Assembly (NCBI GenBank): GCA_020025715.1
Contig: JAHHRQ010000016.1
Location: 1-32,884 of the forward strand
Direction of reading: 5' to 3'
From: Oscillospiraceae bacterium
GTDB lineage: Bacteria; Bacillota; Clostridia; Oscillospirales; Oscillospiraceae
Length of the DNA: 32,884 nucleotides
Shown: positions 1-7,257 of the stretch, one piece after another
How the letters are laid out: every line of letters begins with the position of its first letter
Position numbering within the stretch: position 1 is the first letter of the stretch
The notes under the pieces: generated by a model
Database searches by the model: none
Told to the model about the DNA's origin: nothing
What the model saw: only the letters and a program-made list of their open reading frames with translations
Program-made: the position numbers and the translations under genes

Positions 1-36
1 GATATTGTAAAATGCGCTGAGGAATCCAAAAAATAA
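1..36 (+). CDS. C-terminal end of an unidentified protein (partial)
   Basis: Frame 1 is open from the window edge and reads Asp-Ile-Val-Lys-Cys-Ala-Glu-Glu-Ser-Lys-Lys followed by TAA. A strong hairpin terminator starts six bases later, which is what one expects after a real gene end. Only eleven residues are visible, so no function can be given. The gene is convergent with the sugar-ABC ATPase on the other strand. Confidence 0.5.
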   Translation, partial: DIVKCAEESKK

Positions 37-41
37 TGTTT

Positions 42-76
42 AAACGGCTCCGCCTATTAAGGCGGAGCCGTTTTTC
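42..76 (+). terminator. Rho-independent terminator of the gene entering from the left
   Basis: The arms at 42-54 and 61-73 are perfectly complementary (13 bp, mostly G/C, core CGGCTCCGCC) around a six-base loop, and the 3' arm runs into a T tract. It lies six bases after the TAA of the partial gene and faces the convergent ATPase gene. Confidence 0.8.
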
Positions 77-80
77 GGGA

Positions 81-110
81 AAAGTTATCAACATACATGT
101 TGATAACTTT
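81..110. repeat. Perfect 14-bp inverted repeat between two terminators
   Basis: AAAGTTATCAACAT (81-94) is repeated in inverted form at 97-110 with a two-base centre. It sits between the plus-strand terminator and the minus-strand terminator of two convergent genes. Each arm holds TTATCAACA, one base off the DnaA-box consensus TTATCCACA. It may be a third, AT-rich terminator stem or a protein-binding palindrome; the sequence does not decide. Confidence 0.55.
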
Positions 111-123
111 CATCTTAAAATTA

Positions 124-149
124 AAAAGCAGGGCGAAAGCCCTGCTTTT
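124..149 (-). terminator. Terminator of the sugar-ABC ATPase gene
   Basis: Eleven-base perfect arms (124-134 and 139-149, AAAAGCAGGGC on the plus strand) surround a four-base loop. Read on the minus strand the 3' arm ends in T-rich sequence. It starts 14 bases after the stop codon of the ATPase gene. Confidence 0.85.
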
Positions 150-162
150 GGTTTTTATAAAA

Positions 163-1344
163 TTACCACTCAAGGTTGCGCTCAGTTTCCTTGCTGAATA
201 CATGAGCAACATTGCCGTTGAAGGTGAAGTGAACAGTATCACCCATCTTGAAGTGATCCTTCATGTCGATAGTGGGAACAATAATGATAACATCCTTGCC
301 CTCGGCAGAAATGTGGAGATGTACAGAGGAACCCATCATTTCGGAAACATCAACCTTTGCAGTGATGCCGCCTTCCTTAACAAGGTCGGTATGCTCGGGA
401 CGAACGCCCAGAGTAACATCCTGCTCGGGAACATTGTTTGCATGAAGTCTTGCCTGCTTCTCCTCGTCAAGCTCAACTTTCAGGCTGCCCAGAGTGACAA
501 CATATTTTCCGTTTTCAATGGACAGGTGTGCATCGAAGAAGTTCATCTGAGGAGTGCCGATGAAGCCTGCAACAAAGAGGTTGCGGGGGTTATTGAACAC
601 TTCCTGAGGAGTACCGATCTGCTGGATGTAACCGTCACGCATGATAACGATACGGTCGCCCAGAGTCATAGCCTCAGTCTGGTCATGGGTAACGTAAATA
701 AAGGTGGTGTTGATACGCTCACGGAGCTTGATGATCTCAGCGCGCATCTGGTTACGCAGCTTAGCATCAAGGTTGGAAAGAGGCTCGTCCATCAGGAAGA
801 CGGCAGGGTCACGGACGATTGCACGGCCGATTGCAACACGCTGTCTCTGACCACCGGAAAGAGCCTTCGGCTTACGGTCAAGATACTGGGTAATATCCAG
901 AATCTCGGCAGCCTCACGTACCTTTCTGTCTATTACATCCTTGCTCTCCTTGCGGAGCTTCAGTGAGAATGCCATATTCTCGTACACAGTCATATGGGGG
1001 TAAAGTGCATAGTTCTGGAAAACCATGGCTATATCGCGGTCCTTGGGGGCCACGTCATTCATAAGCTTGCCGTCAATATAAAGTTCACCATCTGAAATTT
1101 CCTCAAGACCTGCTACCATTCTCAGGGTAGTGGACTTACCGCAGCCGGAAGGACCGACAAGAACGATAAATTCCTTATCTGCAATATCAAGATTGAACTC
1201 CTGAACTGCAACGACGCCCTGCTCGGTAATCTGAAGATTGTTTTTCTTCTCCTCAGCGTCACCTTTTTTCTTTTTCTTCTTTTTGGTTTCGCCGCTAACA
1301 AAGGGGTAGACTTTTTTGACGTTTCTCAGTGATACAGTTGCCAT
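163..1344 (-). CDS. Sugar ABC transporter ATP-binding protein, MsmK/UgpC/MalK family
   Basis: The 393-residue protein is the ATPase that energises carbohydrate (CUT1-type) ABC importers at the inner face of the membrane. Walker A GPSGCGKST is at residues 64-72, the Q-loop Gln near 110, signature LSGGQ at 162-166, Walker B VFLMDE at 182-187 and the H-loop His at 220. A MalK-type regulatory/TOBE region follows to the end. No permease or binding protein is adjacent, so it is probably a shared ATPase serving several importers, as MsmK does in streptococci. A lysine-rich insert (residues 21-34) sits between the first strand and the usual second strand. ATG at 1344 gives the standard N-terminus, but its ribosome-binding site is weak; a better GGAGG lies about 22 bases upstream inside a hairpin loop. 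Family call is firm; the sugar is unknown. Confidence 0.93.
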   Translation of the reverse strand: MATVSLRNVKKVYPFVSGETKKKKKKKGDAEEKKNNLQITEQGVVAVQEFNLDIADKEFIVLVGPSGCGKSTTLRMVAGLEEISDGELYIDGKLMNDVAPKDRDIAMVFQNYALYPHMTVYENMAFSLKLRKESKDVIDRKVREAAEILDITQYLDRKPKALSGGQRQRVAIGRAIVRDPAVFLMDEPLSNLDAKLRNQMRAEIIKLRERINTTFIYVTHDQTEAMTLGDRIVIMRDGYIQQIGTPQEVFNNPRNLFVAGFIGTPQMNFFDAHLSIENGKYVVTLGSLKVELDEEKQARLHANNVPEQDVTLGVRPEHTDLVKEGGITAKVDVSEMMGSSVHLHISAEGKDVIIIVPTIDMKDHFKMGDTVHFTFNGNVAHVFSKETERNLEW

Positions 1345-1357
1345 AATTCCGACTCTA

Positions 1358-1383
1358 AATGTTCAGCCTCCGCTAAGAACATT
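1358..1383 (-). promoter_or_regulatory. Leader hairpin presenting GGAGG upstream of the ATPase gene
   Basis: Seven-base perfect arms (1358-1364 and 1377-1383) enclose a 12-base loop that, on the minus strand, contains GGAGG. The hairpin ends 13 bases before the ATPase start codon, which has no good ribosome-binding site of its own. A role in translation control is inference only. Confidence 0.35.
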
Positions 1384-1414
1384 CTCGCAAGTGACCGCTT
1401 AAGTGTCAAATGCA

Positions 1415-1462
1415 TTACGACAGGTCTCCACACTGCCGCACCCTGAGCCAAGGGAAAATCAT
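1415..1462 (-). CDS. Possible 15-residue leader peptide upstream of the ATPase gene
   Basis: In the roughly 200-base leader of the ATPase mRNA, an AGGAGG sequence sits three bases before an ATG that opens a 15-codon frame (MIFPWLRVRQCGDLS) ending in TAA. The ribosome-binding site is stronger than that of the main gene. No known leader-peptide family is recognised and there is no run of a single amino acid. It may be a chance frame. Confidence 0.25.
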   Translation of the reverse strand: MIFPWLRVRQCGDLS

Positions 1463-1552
1463 TTCCTCCTGTTAAAGCTGTGTACGGCTTTGAAATGGAG
1501 AGCCGGACACGCAGTCAAATTAGGTTATAGTTTAACACATATAGCCTCTTAC

Positions 1553-1581
1553 ATTATACACATTCATCCAACACTGCACAA
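1553..1581 (-). promoter_or_regulatory. Sigma-A promoter for the sugar-ABC ATPase
   Basis: On the minus strand TTGTGC (1581-1576) is followed after 17 bases by a perfect TATAAT (1558-1553), with a TG-type extension before the -10. It predicts a 5' leader of about 200 bases. The 1345-1690 gap holds this promoter, the possible leader peptide and the hairpin; on the plus strand I see no convincing promoter for the M14 peptidase, only weak -35/-10 pairs around 1603-1667. Confidence 0.6.
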
Positions 1582-1690
1582 TCCAAATTTGTCTAATCTA
1601 ATTTGTACACCATGCACAATTCTGTCATGTAATTTTTTGTTAATCAGGCGCATAGATTTCAGATATAAGGAAATTTTGAGAGGCGTTTTT

Positions 1691-2968
1691 ATGGATTTAT
1701 TAAAAAGAGGGAGCCGTGGCCCCCATGTGCAGCTTTTGCAGCTTGCCTTAAACCGCTCAGGCTTCGGAAATTTGGCCAAAGACGGTATTTTCGGCATTAA
1801 CACCGAAAATGCCCTGAGAAGCTTTCAGGCAAAGGCAGGCCTTATTCCCGACGGCATATGCGGAAAACTTACCCATCAGGCCCTAATGCCGTGGTACACT
1901 GGATACGTTACTGTAAAAATCCTGCCGGGGGACAGCTTTTACGGCCTTTCCCGCCGTTTCGGCACCTCTTTAAAGGCCGTCCTCACCGCAAATCCGGACA
2001 TAGAGCCGGAACATCTGGAAATAGGCAGCAGCGTTATTATTCCGCTGCCCTTTGAGGTGGTTCCCACAGATATTGACTACTGCTCGGAGCTTATAAAATT
2101 CTGCGTTGCAGGGCTTAAAGCCCGATACCCGTTTATTAAAACAGGCCGTATCGGCAAAAGCACCATGGGAAAGCCACTATGGAGCATAATTATCGGAAAT
2201 GGGGAAAACAGGGTGGCCTACAATGCCTCCCACCACGCAAACGAGTGGATAACTACACCCGTTCTTCTCAAATTTGCAGAGGACTTTTCCACAAGTTACG
2301 CAAACGATGGGGAAATTTACGGTGAAAGAGCCGCCGAAATCTTTAATTACTCCACAATCTGCATTATCCCTGCCGTAAATCCCGACGGCATTGACCTTGT
2401 AACCGGGGCGCTGAAAAGCGGAGATTTTTATGAAAGAGCAAAGAAAATTTCAATGGACTACCCGAATTATCCTTTCCCCTCAGGCTGGAAAGCAAACATT
2501 GCCGGAACCGATTTAAACCTCCAATACCCCGCCTGCTGGGAACAGGCAAAAAAGAACAAATACGCTCTGGGCATTGTTTCGCCGGCACCGGCGGATTTTG
2601 TGGGCACCGGCCCTTTATCCGCCGCTGAGAGCCGCGCCATGTACAACTTTACCATGAGCTTTGACCCTTCCCTGATTCTTGCCTACCACACTCAGGGAAA
2701 TGTTATTTACTGGAAGTTTCAGGACTATGAACCTGCCAATTCCCGAAAGATTTCTCAGCTGTTTTCCACAATTTCCGGATATTCTGTGGAAAACACTCCC
2801 TTTGCTTCCGCTTTTGCAGGCTATAAAGACTGGTTTATTCAGGATTTCAACCGCCCCGGCTACACTATTGAGGCAGGATTGGGGAAAAATCCGCTGCCTA
2901 TCTCTGATTTTCCCGAAATTTACGAGAAAAATCTCGGTATATTAACCATGGGCGCTGTTGTAACCTGA
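1691..2968 (+). CDS. M14-family gamma-D-glutamyl-diamino acid peptidase with PG-binding and LysM domains
   Basis: The 425-residue protein is predicted to cut the gamma-D-Glu-diaminopimelate bond of cell-wall peptides (endopeptidase I, M14C-like). Residues about 4-66 form a PG_binding_1 repeat, about 73-120 a LysM domain, and about 130-420 a zinc carboxypeptidase domain. The zinc ligands are His182 and Glu185 (HANE) and His333 (AYHTQG); the catalytic glutamate is Glu394 (TIEAG). No signal peptide or membrane segment is visible, as expected for enzymes acting on recycled or spore wall peptides from inside a sporangial cell. I chose ATG 1691 because GAGAGG lies seven bases before it and the PG-binding domain begins at once; the longer reading frame upstream covers the leader and promoter region. 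Confidence 0.88.
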   Translation: MDLLKRGSRGPHVQLLQLALNRSGFGNLAKDGIFGINTENALRSFQAKAGLIPDGICGKLTHQALMPWYTGYVTVKILPGDSFYGLSRRFGTSLKAVLTANPDIEPEHLEIGSSVIIPLPFEVVPTDIDYCSELIKFCVAGLKARYPFIKTGRIGKSTMGKPLWSIIIGNGENRVAYNASHHANEWITTPVLLKFAEDFSTSYANDGEIYGERAAEIFNYSTICIIPAVNPDGIDLVTGALKSGDFYERAKKISMDYPNYPFPSGWKANIAGTDLNLQYPACWEQAKKNKYALGIVSPAPADFVGTGPLSAAESRAMYNFTMSFDPSLILAYHTQGNVIYWKFQDYEPANSRKISQLFSTISGYSVENTPFASAFAGYKDWFIQDFNRPGYTIEAGLGKNPLPISDFPEIYEKNLGILTMGAVVT

Positions 2969-2988
2969 ATTACACTCTATTTGCATAA

Positions 2989-3024
2989 AAAAATCCTGTG
3001 AAACCAAGGTTTCACAGGATTTTT
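2989..3024. terminator. Bidirectional terminator between convergent genes
   Basis: Perfect 17-bp arms (2989-3005 and 3008-3024) have an A run on one side and a T run on the other, so the hairpin can stop transcription from both the M14 peptidase and the phosphodiester glycosidase-like gene. It contains TGTGAAACC/GGTTTCACA but in the opposite arm order from a parS site. Confidence 0.88.
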
Positions 3025-3028
3025 GCTT

Positions 3029-4663
3029 TTATTTTTCAGGAACGGCGGTTCCGAAATAAATTACATCGCTTATGGGCTTCTCCCAGCCGAACTGCACGGG
3101 ATTTATAAGCTCGGTGTTGAAAACCGTTGTTGCGGTCTGTCCGCCGTCAAGGGTATAGGCTTTCTCACATCCTGCTCTCAGCATTGCATCTGCTGCATCC
3201 CGCAGAGTTGCAAGGTAATAATAGCCGGGCTGCTGGCAGTTAATGTTTAAAGCCACATAATGCTTATCGCCTAACATTCCCAGTGCGCTTCTTGCATAGT
3301 GGTCATTGATTTCTCCCCACTGATAGCTGTCGGGGCATACATCTTTTCCGTCATCTATAAGCACAGGGCCGAAAGCCAGAGAAAACAGCACATCATTTTC
3401 ATCCACAAATGCCTGTGCCTCTTCCTGCGTGGTAAACTGTCCCCGATAGGAGAAAAGCATGTCTCCGTCAGAGGTTATATAACAGGTATCGCAGGTATCA
3501 GGGTCAAAACGGTAAATTTCACGGTTATAAACAACTATTCCGCAGTTTCTGTCGTGGTGGTAGAAGTCTCCGCCCAGAGTTAAAACGGCGTTGCACTCCT
3601 GTGCAAAGGTACTGGTTTCCTTGTGGTCGAAGCTTTCGTACTCATCGCCGCCGATTCTTCTTCTCAGCTGTGAGCCGTCGGCAATTATAACCTCGGAATA
3701 GGTTCCCACAGCCTTTGCCTCAACCTGCTGCCAGCTTATGGCAAGAATGGTTTCATCCAGATAAAAATGAATAGGGGAGCCGGGGATTCTATCAATATCA
3801 GAGGAAAAAAGCAGCTTTCTGTCGCCTATAAGCTTCTTTGCCTCGTCGGTCTGAAGTCTCGCTTCAATTTCAGCGGCATCCTCTGTCACTAAAAATTTGC
3901 TCTGGTCAGGTGCGGGAGCGCTGAGGGCTGTTTCTTCTATGGCGTAGCGGAAGGGGATATATGTAAGCTCCGAAACTGCATCGGCTTTGATTTTTTCAGC
4001 TTCTGCATCAAAATCTATGCCCTCTGCCCAGCTCAGAAATCCGCTTCTTACCTCATCCTTGTTGGTAATATTCCACTGATCCTTGCTGTATTTCAACATC
4101 ATTGTGAATTCTGTGGACTTTTCCGCTGTTTCACCCTGATTTAAGCGTGAATTCAGCTGCTCAGCGAATAAGTTTTCCACAATTTCGGGCTTAAAGTTGT
4201 TTTCTTCGTCGTAAACTTCTTCCCGTCTGTTCGCATTGGCAACCGCCTCTGCAAGGCCTGCGTTTATATTCTCGTTCATGCCCTCGGAAATTCCGTCAAG
4301 GGTGGGGAAGGAAAGGCTTATTTTCTGCTGTGCCTCTATGCCTTCTCTTACAATCTCGCCATCAAGCTTATAGGAAATTCCGGAAAGGCAGTAGTCATAA
4401 AGGAGTTTTCCATATTCACTCTGTGGCAGATTTTCTATCTGCATTGCCCCGAAATTGCTTTCGCTTTTTTCGGCCAGAGCTTCCGGCTGCTCGCCGGTTT
4501 TTACGGCTTCAAATATCTCACTACTGTATTTTTCCGCAAAGCCTGCCGGATCAGGGGCATTTTTTATCTCAATTCTCCGCATTATAAATAATCCGGCTAC
4601 TACAAGCGCCGCAAGCAATACAGGTATCAGGACAATGAGCATTATCTTTTTCCCTTTGCTCAT
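3029..4663 (-). CDS. Membrane-anchored protein with C-terminal phosphodiester glycosidase (NAGPA-like) domain
   Basis: The 544-residue protein has one N-terminal membrane segment (residues about 6-28) after a short basic start, so most of it should lie outside the cell. The C-terminal ~240 residues resemble the phosphodiester glycosidase/exopolysaccharide-biosynthesis family (PF09992): a GGDFY motif, a GIVVYN strand, a late ALNINCQQPG segment and the family's signature LDGG followed by T and V residues close to the end. The first ~280 residues form an acidic, mostly helical region that I do not recognise. The substrate is unknown; family members act on sugar phosphodiesters in glycans. ATG 4663 has a good AAGGAGG. 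No promoter is seen between the asnS terminator and this gene, so read-through from asnS is possible. Confidence 0.72.
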   Translation of the reverse strand: MSKGKKIMLIVLIPVLLAALVVAGLFIMRRIEIKNAPDPAGFAEKYSSEIFEAVKTGEQPEALAEKSESNFGAMQIENLPQSEYGKLLYDYCLSGISYKLDGEIVREGIEAQQKISLSFPTLDGISEGMNENINAGLAEAVANANRREEVYDEENNFKPEIVENLFAEQLNSRLNQGETAEKSTEFTMMLKYSKDQWNITNKDEVRSGFLSWAEGIDFDAEAEKIKADAVSELTYIPFRYAIEETALSAPAPDQSKFLVTEDAAEIEARLQTDEAKKLIGDRKLLFSSDIDRIPGSPIHFYLDETILAISWQQVEAKAVGTYSEVIIADGSQLRRRIGGDEYESFDHKETSTFAQECNAVLTLGGDFYHHDRNCGIVVYNREIYRFDPDTCDTCYITSDGDMLFSYRGQFTTQEEAQAFVDENDVLFSLAFGPVLIDDGKDVCPDSYQWGEINDHYARSALGMLGDKHYVALNINCQQPGYYYLATLRDAADAMLRAGCEKAYTLDGGQTATTVFNTELINPVQFGWEKPISDVIYFGTAVPEK

Positions 4664-4695
4664 ATAGGTTCCTCCTTGTTATGTCATTTAAAAAA

Positions 4696-4720
4696 GGACT
4701 TCGGTTAAACCGAAGTCCCT
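4696..4720 (-). terminator. Terminator after asnS
   Basis: GGACTTCGG and its complement (4696-4718 with an AT-rich loop) form a strong hairpin just after the asnS stop codon. On the minus strand it is followed by a run of T. It lies between asnS and the downstream membrane protein, whose only other visible signal is its ribosome-binding site. Confidence 0.8.
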
Positions 4721-4728
4721 TGATTTTT

Positions 4729-6123
4729 TTAGAAATCTGCGTTTCCGGTAGTTCTGGGGTGAAGTTCAACATCTCTGATGTTTGAAACGCCGGTCAGATA
4801 CATGACCATACGCTCAAAGCCCAGACCGAATCCGGCGTGACGGCAGGAACCGTAACGGCGCAGATCCAGATACCACCAGTAATCTTCCTTTTTAAGTCCC
4901 AGCTCATCCATGCGCTTTTCAAGCATATCAATACGCTCTTCACGCTGGCTTCCGCCGATAATTTCGCCTATTCCGGGAACAAGGCAGTCGGCTGCGGCGA
5001 CGGTCTTTCCGTCATCATTCAAGCGCATGTAGAATGCCTTAATATCCTTGGGATAGTCGGTGATAAACACAGGCTTTTTATAAACTTCCTCAGTGAGGTA
5101 ACGCTCATGCTCAGTCTGGAGATCTATGCCCCACTTAACAGGATATGCGAATTTCTTTCCGCATTTTTCCAGAATATCAATAGCCTCAGTGTAGCTTACA
5201 CGCTCAAACTTGTTTTCGGCTACATTCTGAAGTCTGGGGAGCAGTCCCTTATCAACAAAGGAGTTGAAGAACTCCATTTCCTGAGGGCATTTTTCAAGAA
5301 CGGTGTTTATAATGAACTTAACCATATCCTCGGCAGTGTCCATATAATCGTTCAGGTCTGCAAATGCCATTTCAGGCTCTATCATCCAGAACTCGGCGGC
5401 GTGGCGCTGAGTATAGGAAACTTCTGCACGGAAAGCAGGGCCGAAGGTGTAAACATCTCCGAATGCCATTGCAAAGTTTTCGGCGTTAAGCTGGCCGGAA
5501 ACGGTAAGGCTGGTAGGCTTACCGAAGAAATCCTTGGAATCATCTACGGTTCCGTCCTCTTTACGAGGCAGGTTGTTAAGATCCAGAGTGGTGACGCGGA
5601 ACATCTCTCCTGCACCCTCACAGTCAGAGCCGGTTATAAGGGGAGTGTGGATATACACAAATCCTCTGCTCTGGAAAAATTCATGCACGGCCTGAGCCGC
5701 AACACTTCTCACTCTGAAAACTGCGGAGAAAAGGTTGGTTCTGGGTCTTAAGTGCTGAATTGTGCGCAGAAATTCTACGCTGTGGCGCTTTTTCTGGAGG
5801 GGATAATCGGGAGCGGAGGTTCCCTCCACGGTAATCTCGTCTGCCTTAAGCTCAAAGGGCTGTTTGGCGTCGGGAGTGAGTACCACTGTACCGTGTACTA
5901 TCAGGGCGGCGCCCACATTCTGCTTTGCGATTTCATCGTAATTATTAAGGCTGGCCCTCTCTAACACGATCTGCAGCGACTTAAAGCAGCTGCCGTCATT
6001 AAGCTCGATAAAACCGAAGTTTTTCATGTCACGTACTGTTCTTACCCAGCCGCAGACTGTTATGGCTTTACCGTCGAAAGCTGAAGCGTCGGCATATATG
6101 CCGGAAATTTTCTGATGCTTCAT
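4729..6123 (-). CDS. asnS: Asparaginyl-tRNA synthetase
   Basis: This 464-residue class IIb synthetase charges tRNA-Asn with asparagine in the cytoplasm. An OB-fold anticodon-binding domain (residues about 15-105, ITVCGWVRTVRD) is followed by the catalytic core with motif 2 (FGPAFRAE) and motif 3 (GFGLGFERMVMYL). The length is normal for AsnRS and longer insertions typical of bacterial AspRS are absent. The end reads RDVELHPRTTGNADF where most AsnRS have VIPFPRTPGNAEF, a small change near the active site. It has its own promoter about 70 bases upstream. No T-box fits in the short 5' leader. Confidence 0.97.
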   Translation of the reverse strand: MKHQKISGIYADASAFDGKAITVCGWVRTVRDMKNFGFIELNDGSCFKSLQIVLERASLNNYDEIAKQNVGAALIVHGTVVLTPDAKQPFELKADEITVEGTSAPDYPLQKKRHSVEFLRTIQHLRPRTNLFSAVFRVRSVAAQAVHEFFQSRGFVYIHTPLITGSDCEGAGEMFRVTTLDLNNLPRKEDGTVDDSKDFFGKPTSLTVSGQLNAENFAMAFGDVYTFGPAFRAEVSYTQRHAAEFWMIEPEMAFADLNDYMDTAEDMVKFIINTVLEKCPQEMEFFNSFVDKGLLPRLQNVAENKFERVSYTEAIDILEKCGKKFAYPVKWGIDLQTEHERYLTEEVYKKPVFITDYPKDIKAFYMRLNDDGKTVAAADCLVPGIGEIIGGSQREERIDMLEKRMDELGLKKEDYWWYLDLRRYGSCRHAGFGLGFERMVMYLTGVSNIRDVELHPRTTGNADF

Positions 6124-6143
6124 GTGGCACCTATCCTTTCTTT

Positions 6144-6157
6144 GTGTCTTTTGACAC
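6144..6157 (-). promoter_or_regulatory. Small hairpin in the asnS leader
   Basis: GTGTC and GACAC pair around a four-base loop in the asnS 5' leader just upstream of the AAAGGATAGG ribosome-binding region. The stem is short (5 bp), so any regulatory role is speculative. Confidence 0.25.
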
Positions 6158-6194
6158 TCATATTTTAATATTTCGGCTCACAGGCCGTTTTTTT

Positions 6195-6223
6195 ATTATA
6201 TACAGAATTTTACTTTTTTTCAA
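6195..6223 (-). promoter_or_regulatory. Sigma-A promoter of asnS
   Basis: On the minus strand TTGAAA (6223-6218), a 17-base spacer and a perfect TATAAT (6200-6195) form a near-consensus promoter. The start of transcription is expected near 6188, giving a leader of about 65 bases. The gene upstream, the lipid kinase, has no clear terminator before it. Confidence 0.8.
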
Positions 6224-6236
6224 CAGAAATTTGCTC

Positions 6237-7127
6237 TCAGAATATAAATTCTATGGGTCTGGGATAATTGCAAAGCTCTATATCTGTAAATTTTCCTCCG
6301 TCCTCACCGTCACGGGTCCACGCAACCGGCTTTTCGAAGGTAAACCTTGCTTTTTTGGTATGGAGAATGATGAGCTTATCAGAATCGAAACGGTGGGAAA
6401 GGACACTTGTAAGGATTTCACCCAGTCCTTCAACGCTGCCCGGGTCTTTTACAAGCACAAGCTCGGACATTCCGTCGCCTAAGCCAACCATTTCATCTCT
6501 TAATTTCACAATTCCGGCAACAGAAGTTGAGTTTGAAAGGCTGCCGTAGAATAAATTATCCTCTATTACGCCATCATCATACTCTACTCTTGTCCTGTAA
6601 CTTTCGATTTTAGGCAGCTGCATTGCACCCTGCAAAATATAGGCAAGGTGGCCAAGTCTCTTTTTTTGAGCCTGAGGTGTTACATAGCTCACCTCTGTAA
6701 ATGCGCCGAAAGCCGCAATATACGCAAAATATTTATCTTTACCGAAGCCGCCTACATCATAAGGATGGGGCTCACCGTTTAAAATTCTTTTTGCCGCACC
6801 TACCGTGTCATTTTTAGGCAGCGCAAGGGTTGTAGCAACATCATTTGCTGTACCCATAGGAATATAGCCAAGTTTCGGCGGATTTTTAAGCTTCATAAGT
6901 CCGCTTATAACCTCGCTCAAAGTACCGTCGCCGCCGATACATGCCGCAACATCATATTCCTCGCCGTGTGCGGCTGCAATTTCTGTGGCTTCGCCCGGTC
7001 CGGAAGTGAAAAAAAGGGTGGTTCTGTATCCGCCCCTGTCCAGTATGTTCAGGGCTTCACCCAGATTCTGCTTATATCCGCCCCGGCCTGCCGCCGGATT
7101 TATTATGAGCATCAGCTTTTTTTCCAT
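6237..7127 (-). CDS. Diacylglycerol kinase-family lipid kinase (YegS/BmrU type)
   Basis: The 296-residue protein belongs to the DAGK catalytic family, which phosphorylates diacylglycerol or related lipids with ATP at the membrane face. It shows the nucleotide-binding NPAAG (residues 10-14), the family hallmark GGDGT (65-69) and the GTAND motif (92-96). The C-terminal half is the usual beta-sandwich domain. It could be DgkB, which recycles diacylglycerol from lipoteichoic acid synthesis, but the lipid cannot be read from sequence. ATG 7127 is preceded by GGGGTGA at good spacing. Its own promoter lies just upstream, and transcription probably continues into asnS. Confidence 0.9.
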   Translation of the reverse strand: MEKKLMLIINPAAGRGGYKQNLGEALNILDRGGYRTTLFFTSGPGEATEIAAAHGEEYDVAACIGGDGTLSEVISGLMKLKNPPKLGYIPMGTANDVATTLALPKNDTVGAAKRILNGEPHPYDVGGFGKDKYFAYIAAFGAFTEVSYVTPQAQKKRLGHLAYILQGAMQLPKIESYRTRVEYDDGVIEDNLFYGSLSNSTSVAGIVKLRDEMVGLGDGMSELVLVKDPGSVEGLGEILTSVLSHRFDSDKLIILHTKKARFTFEKPVAWTRDGEDGGKFTDIELCNYPRPIEFIF

Positions 7128-7157
7128 TTACTCACCCCATTGTAATTTAATATGGGT

Positions 7158-7186
7158 ATTATAGCTTATTTTAACCGCCACTTCAA
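7158..7186 (-). promoter_or_regulatory. Sigma-A promoter of the lipid kinase gene
   Basis: On the minus strand TTGAAG (7186-7181) is followed after 17 bases by a perfect TATAAT (7163-7158), about 30 bases before the start codon. Confidence 0.75.
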
Positions 7187-7217
7187 TGACAATAAAATTT
7201 TACTCTATAAAATGCCA

Positions 7218-7243
7218 AAGGGACGCAGAAAACTGCGTCCCTT
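7218..7243 (-). terminator. Terminator of rpsT
   Basis: Perfect 11-bp arms with core GGGACGCAG surround an A4/T4 loop 15 bases after the rpsT stop. The U tract on the minus strand is short and interrupted (TTTGGCATTTT), so termination may be partial. Confidence 0.7.
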
Positions 7244-7257
7244 AACGTTGCTTTTAA

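Noticed and set aside
1603..1667. Sigma-A promoter for the M14 peptidase (TTGTAC or TTGTTA with weak -10 boxes)
   Set aside because: The spacers are about 19 bases and the -10 matches are poor; I could not choose one with confidence.
1403..1690. N-terminal extension of the M14 peptidase (96 extra residues)
   Set aside because: The extension crosses the divergent promoter region, has no ribosome-binding site and no signal-peptide character; ATG 1691 has GAGAGG and starts directly at the PG-binding domain.
2994..3019. TGTGAAACC/GGTTTCACA as a parS site
   Set aside because: The arms are in the reverse order of parS and form an ordinary terminator stem with A and T runs at the ends.
6124..6236. 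T-box riboswitch before asnS
   Set aside because: The promoter leaves a leader of only about 65 bases, with no terminator/antiterminator pair or T-box motif.
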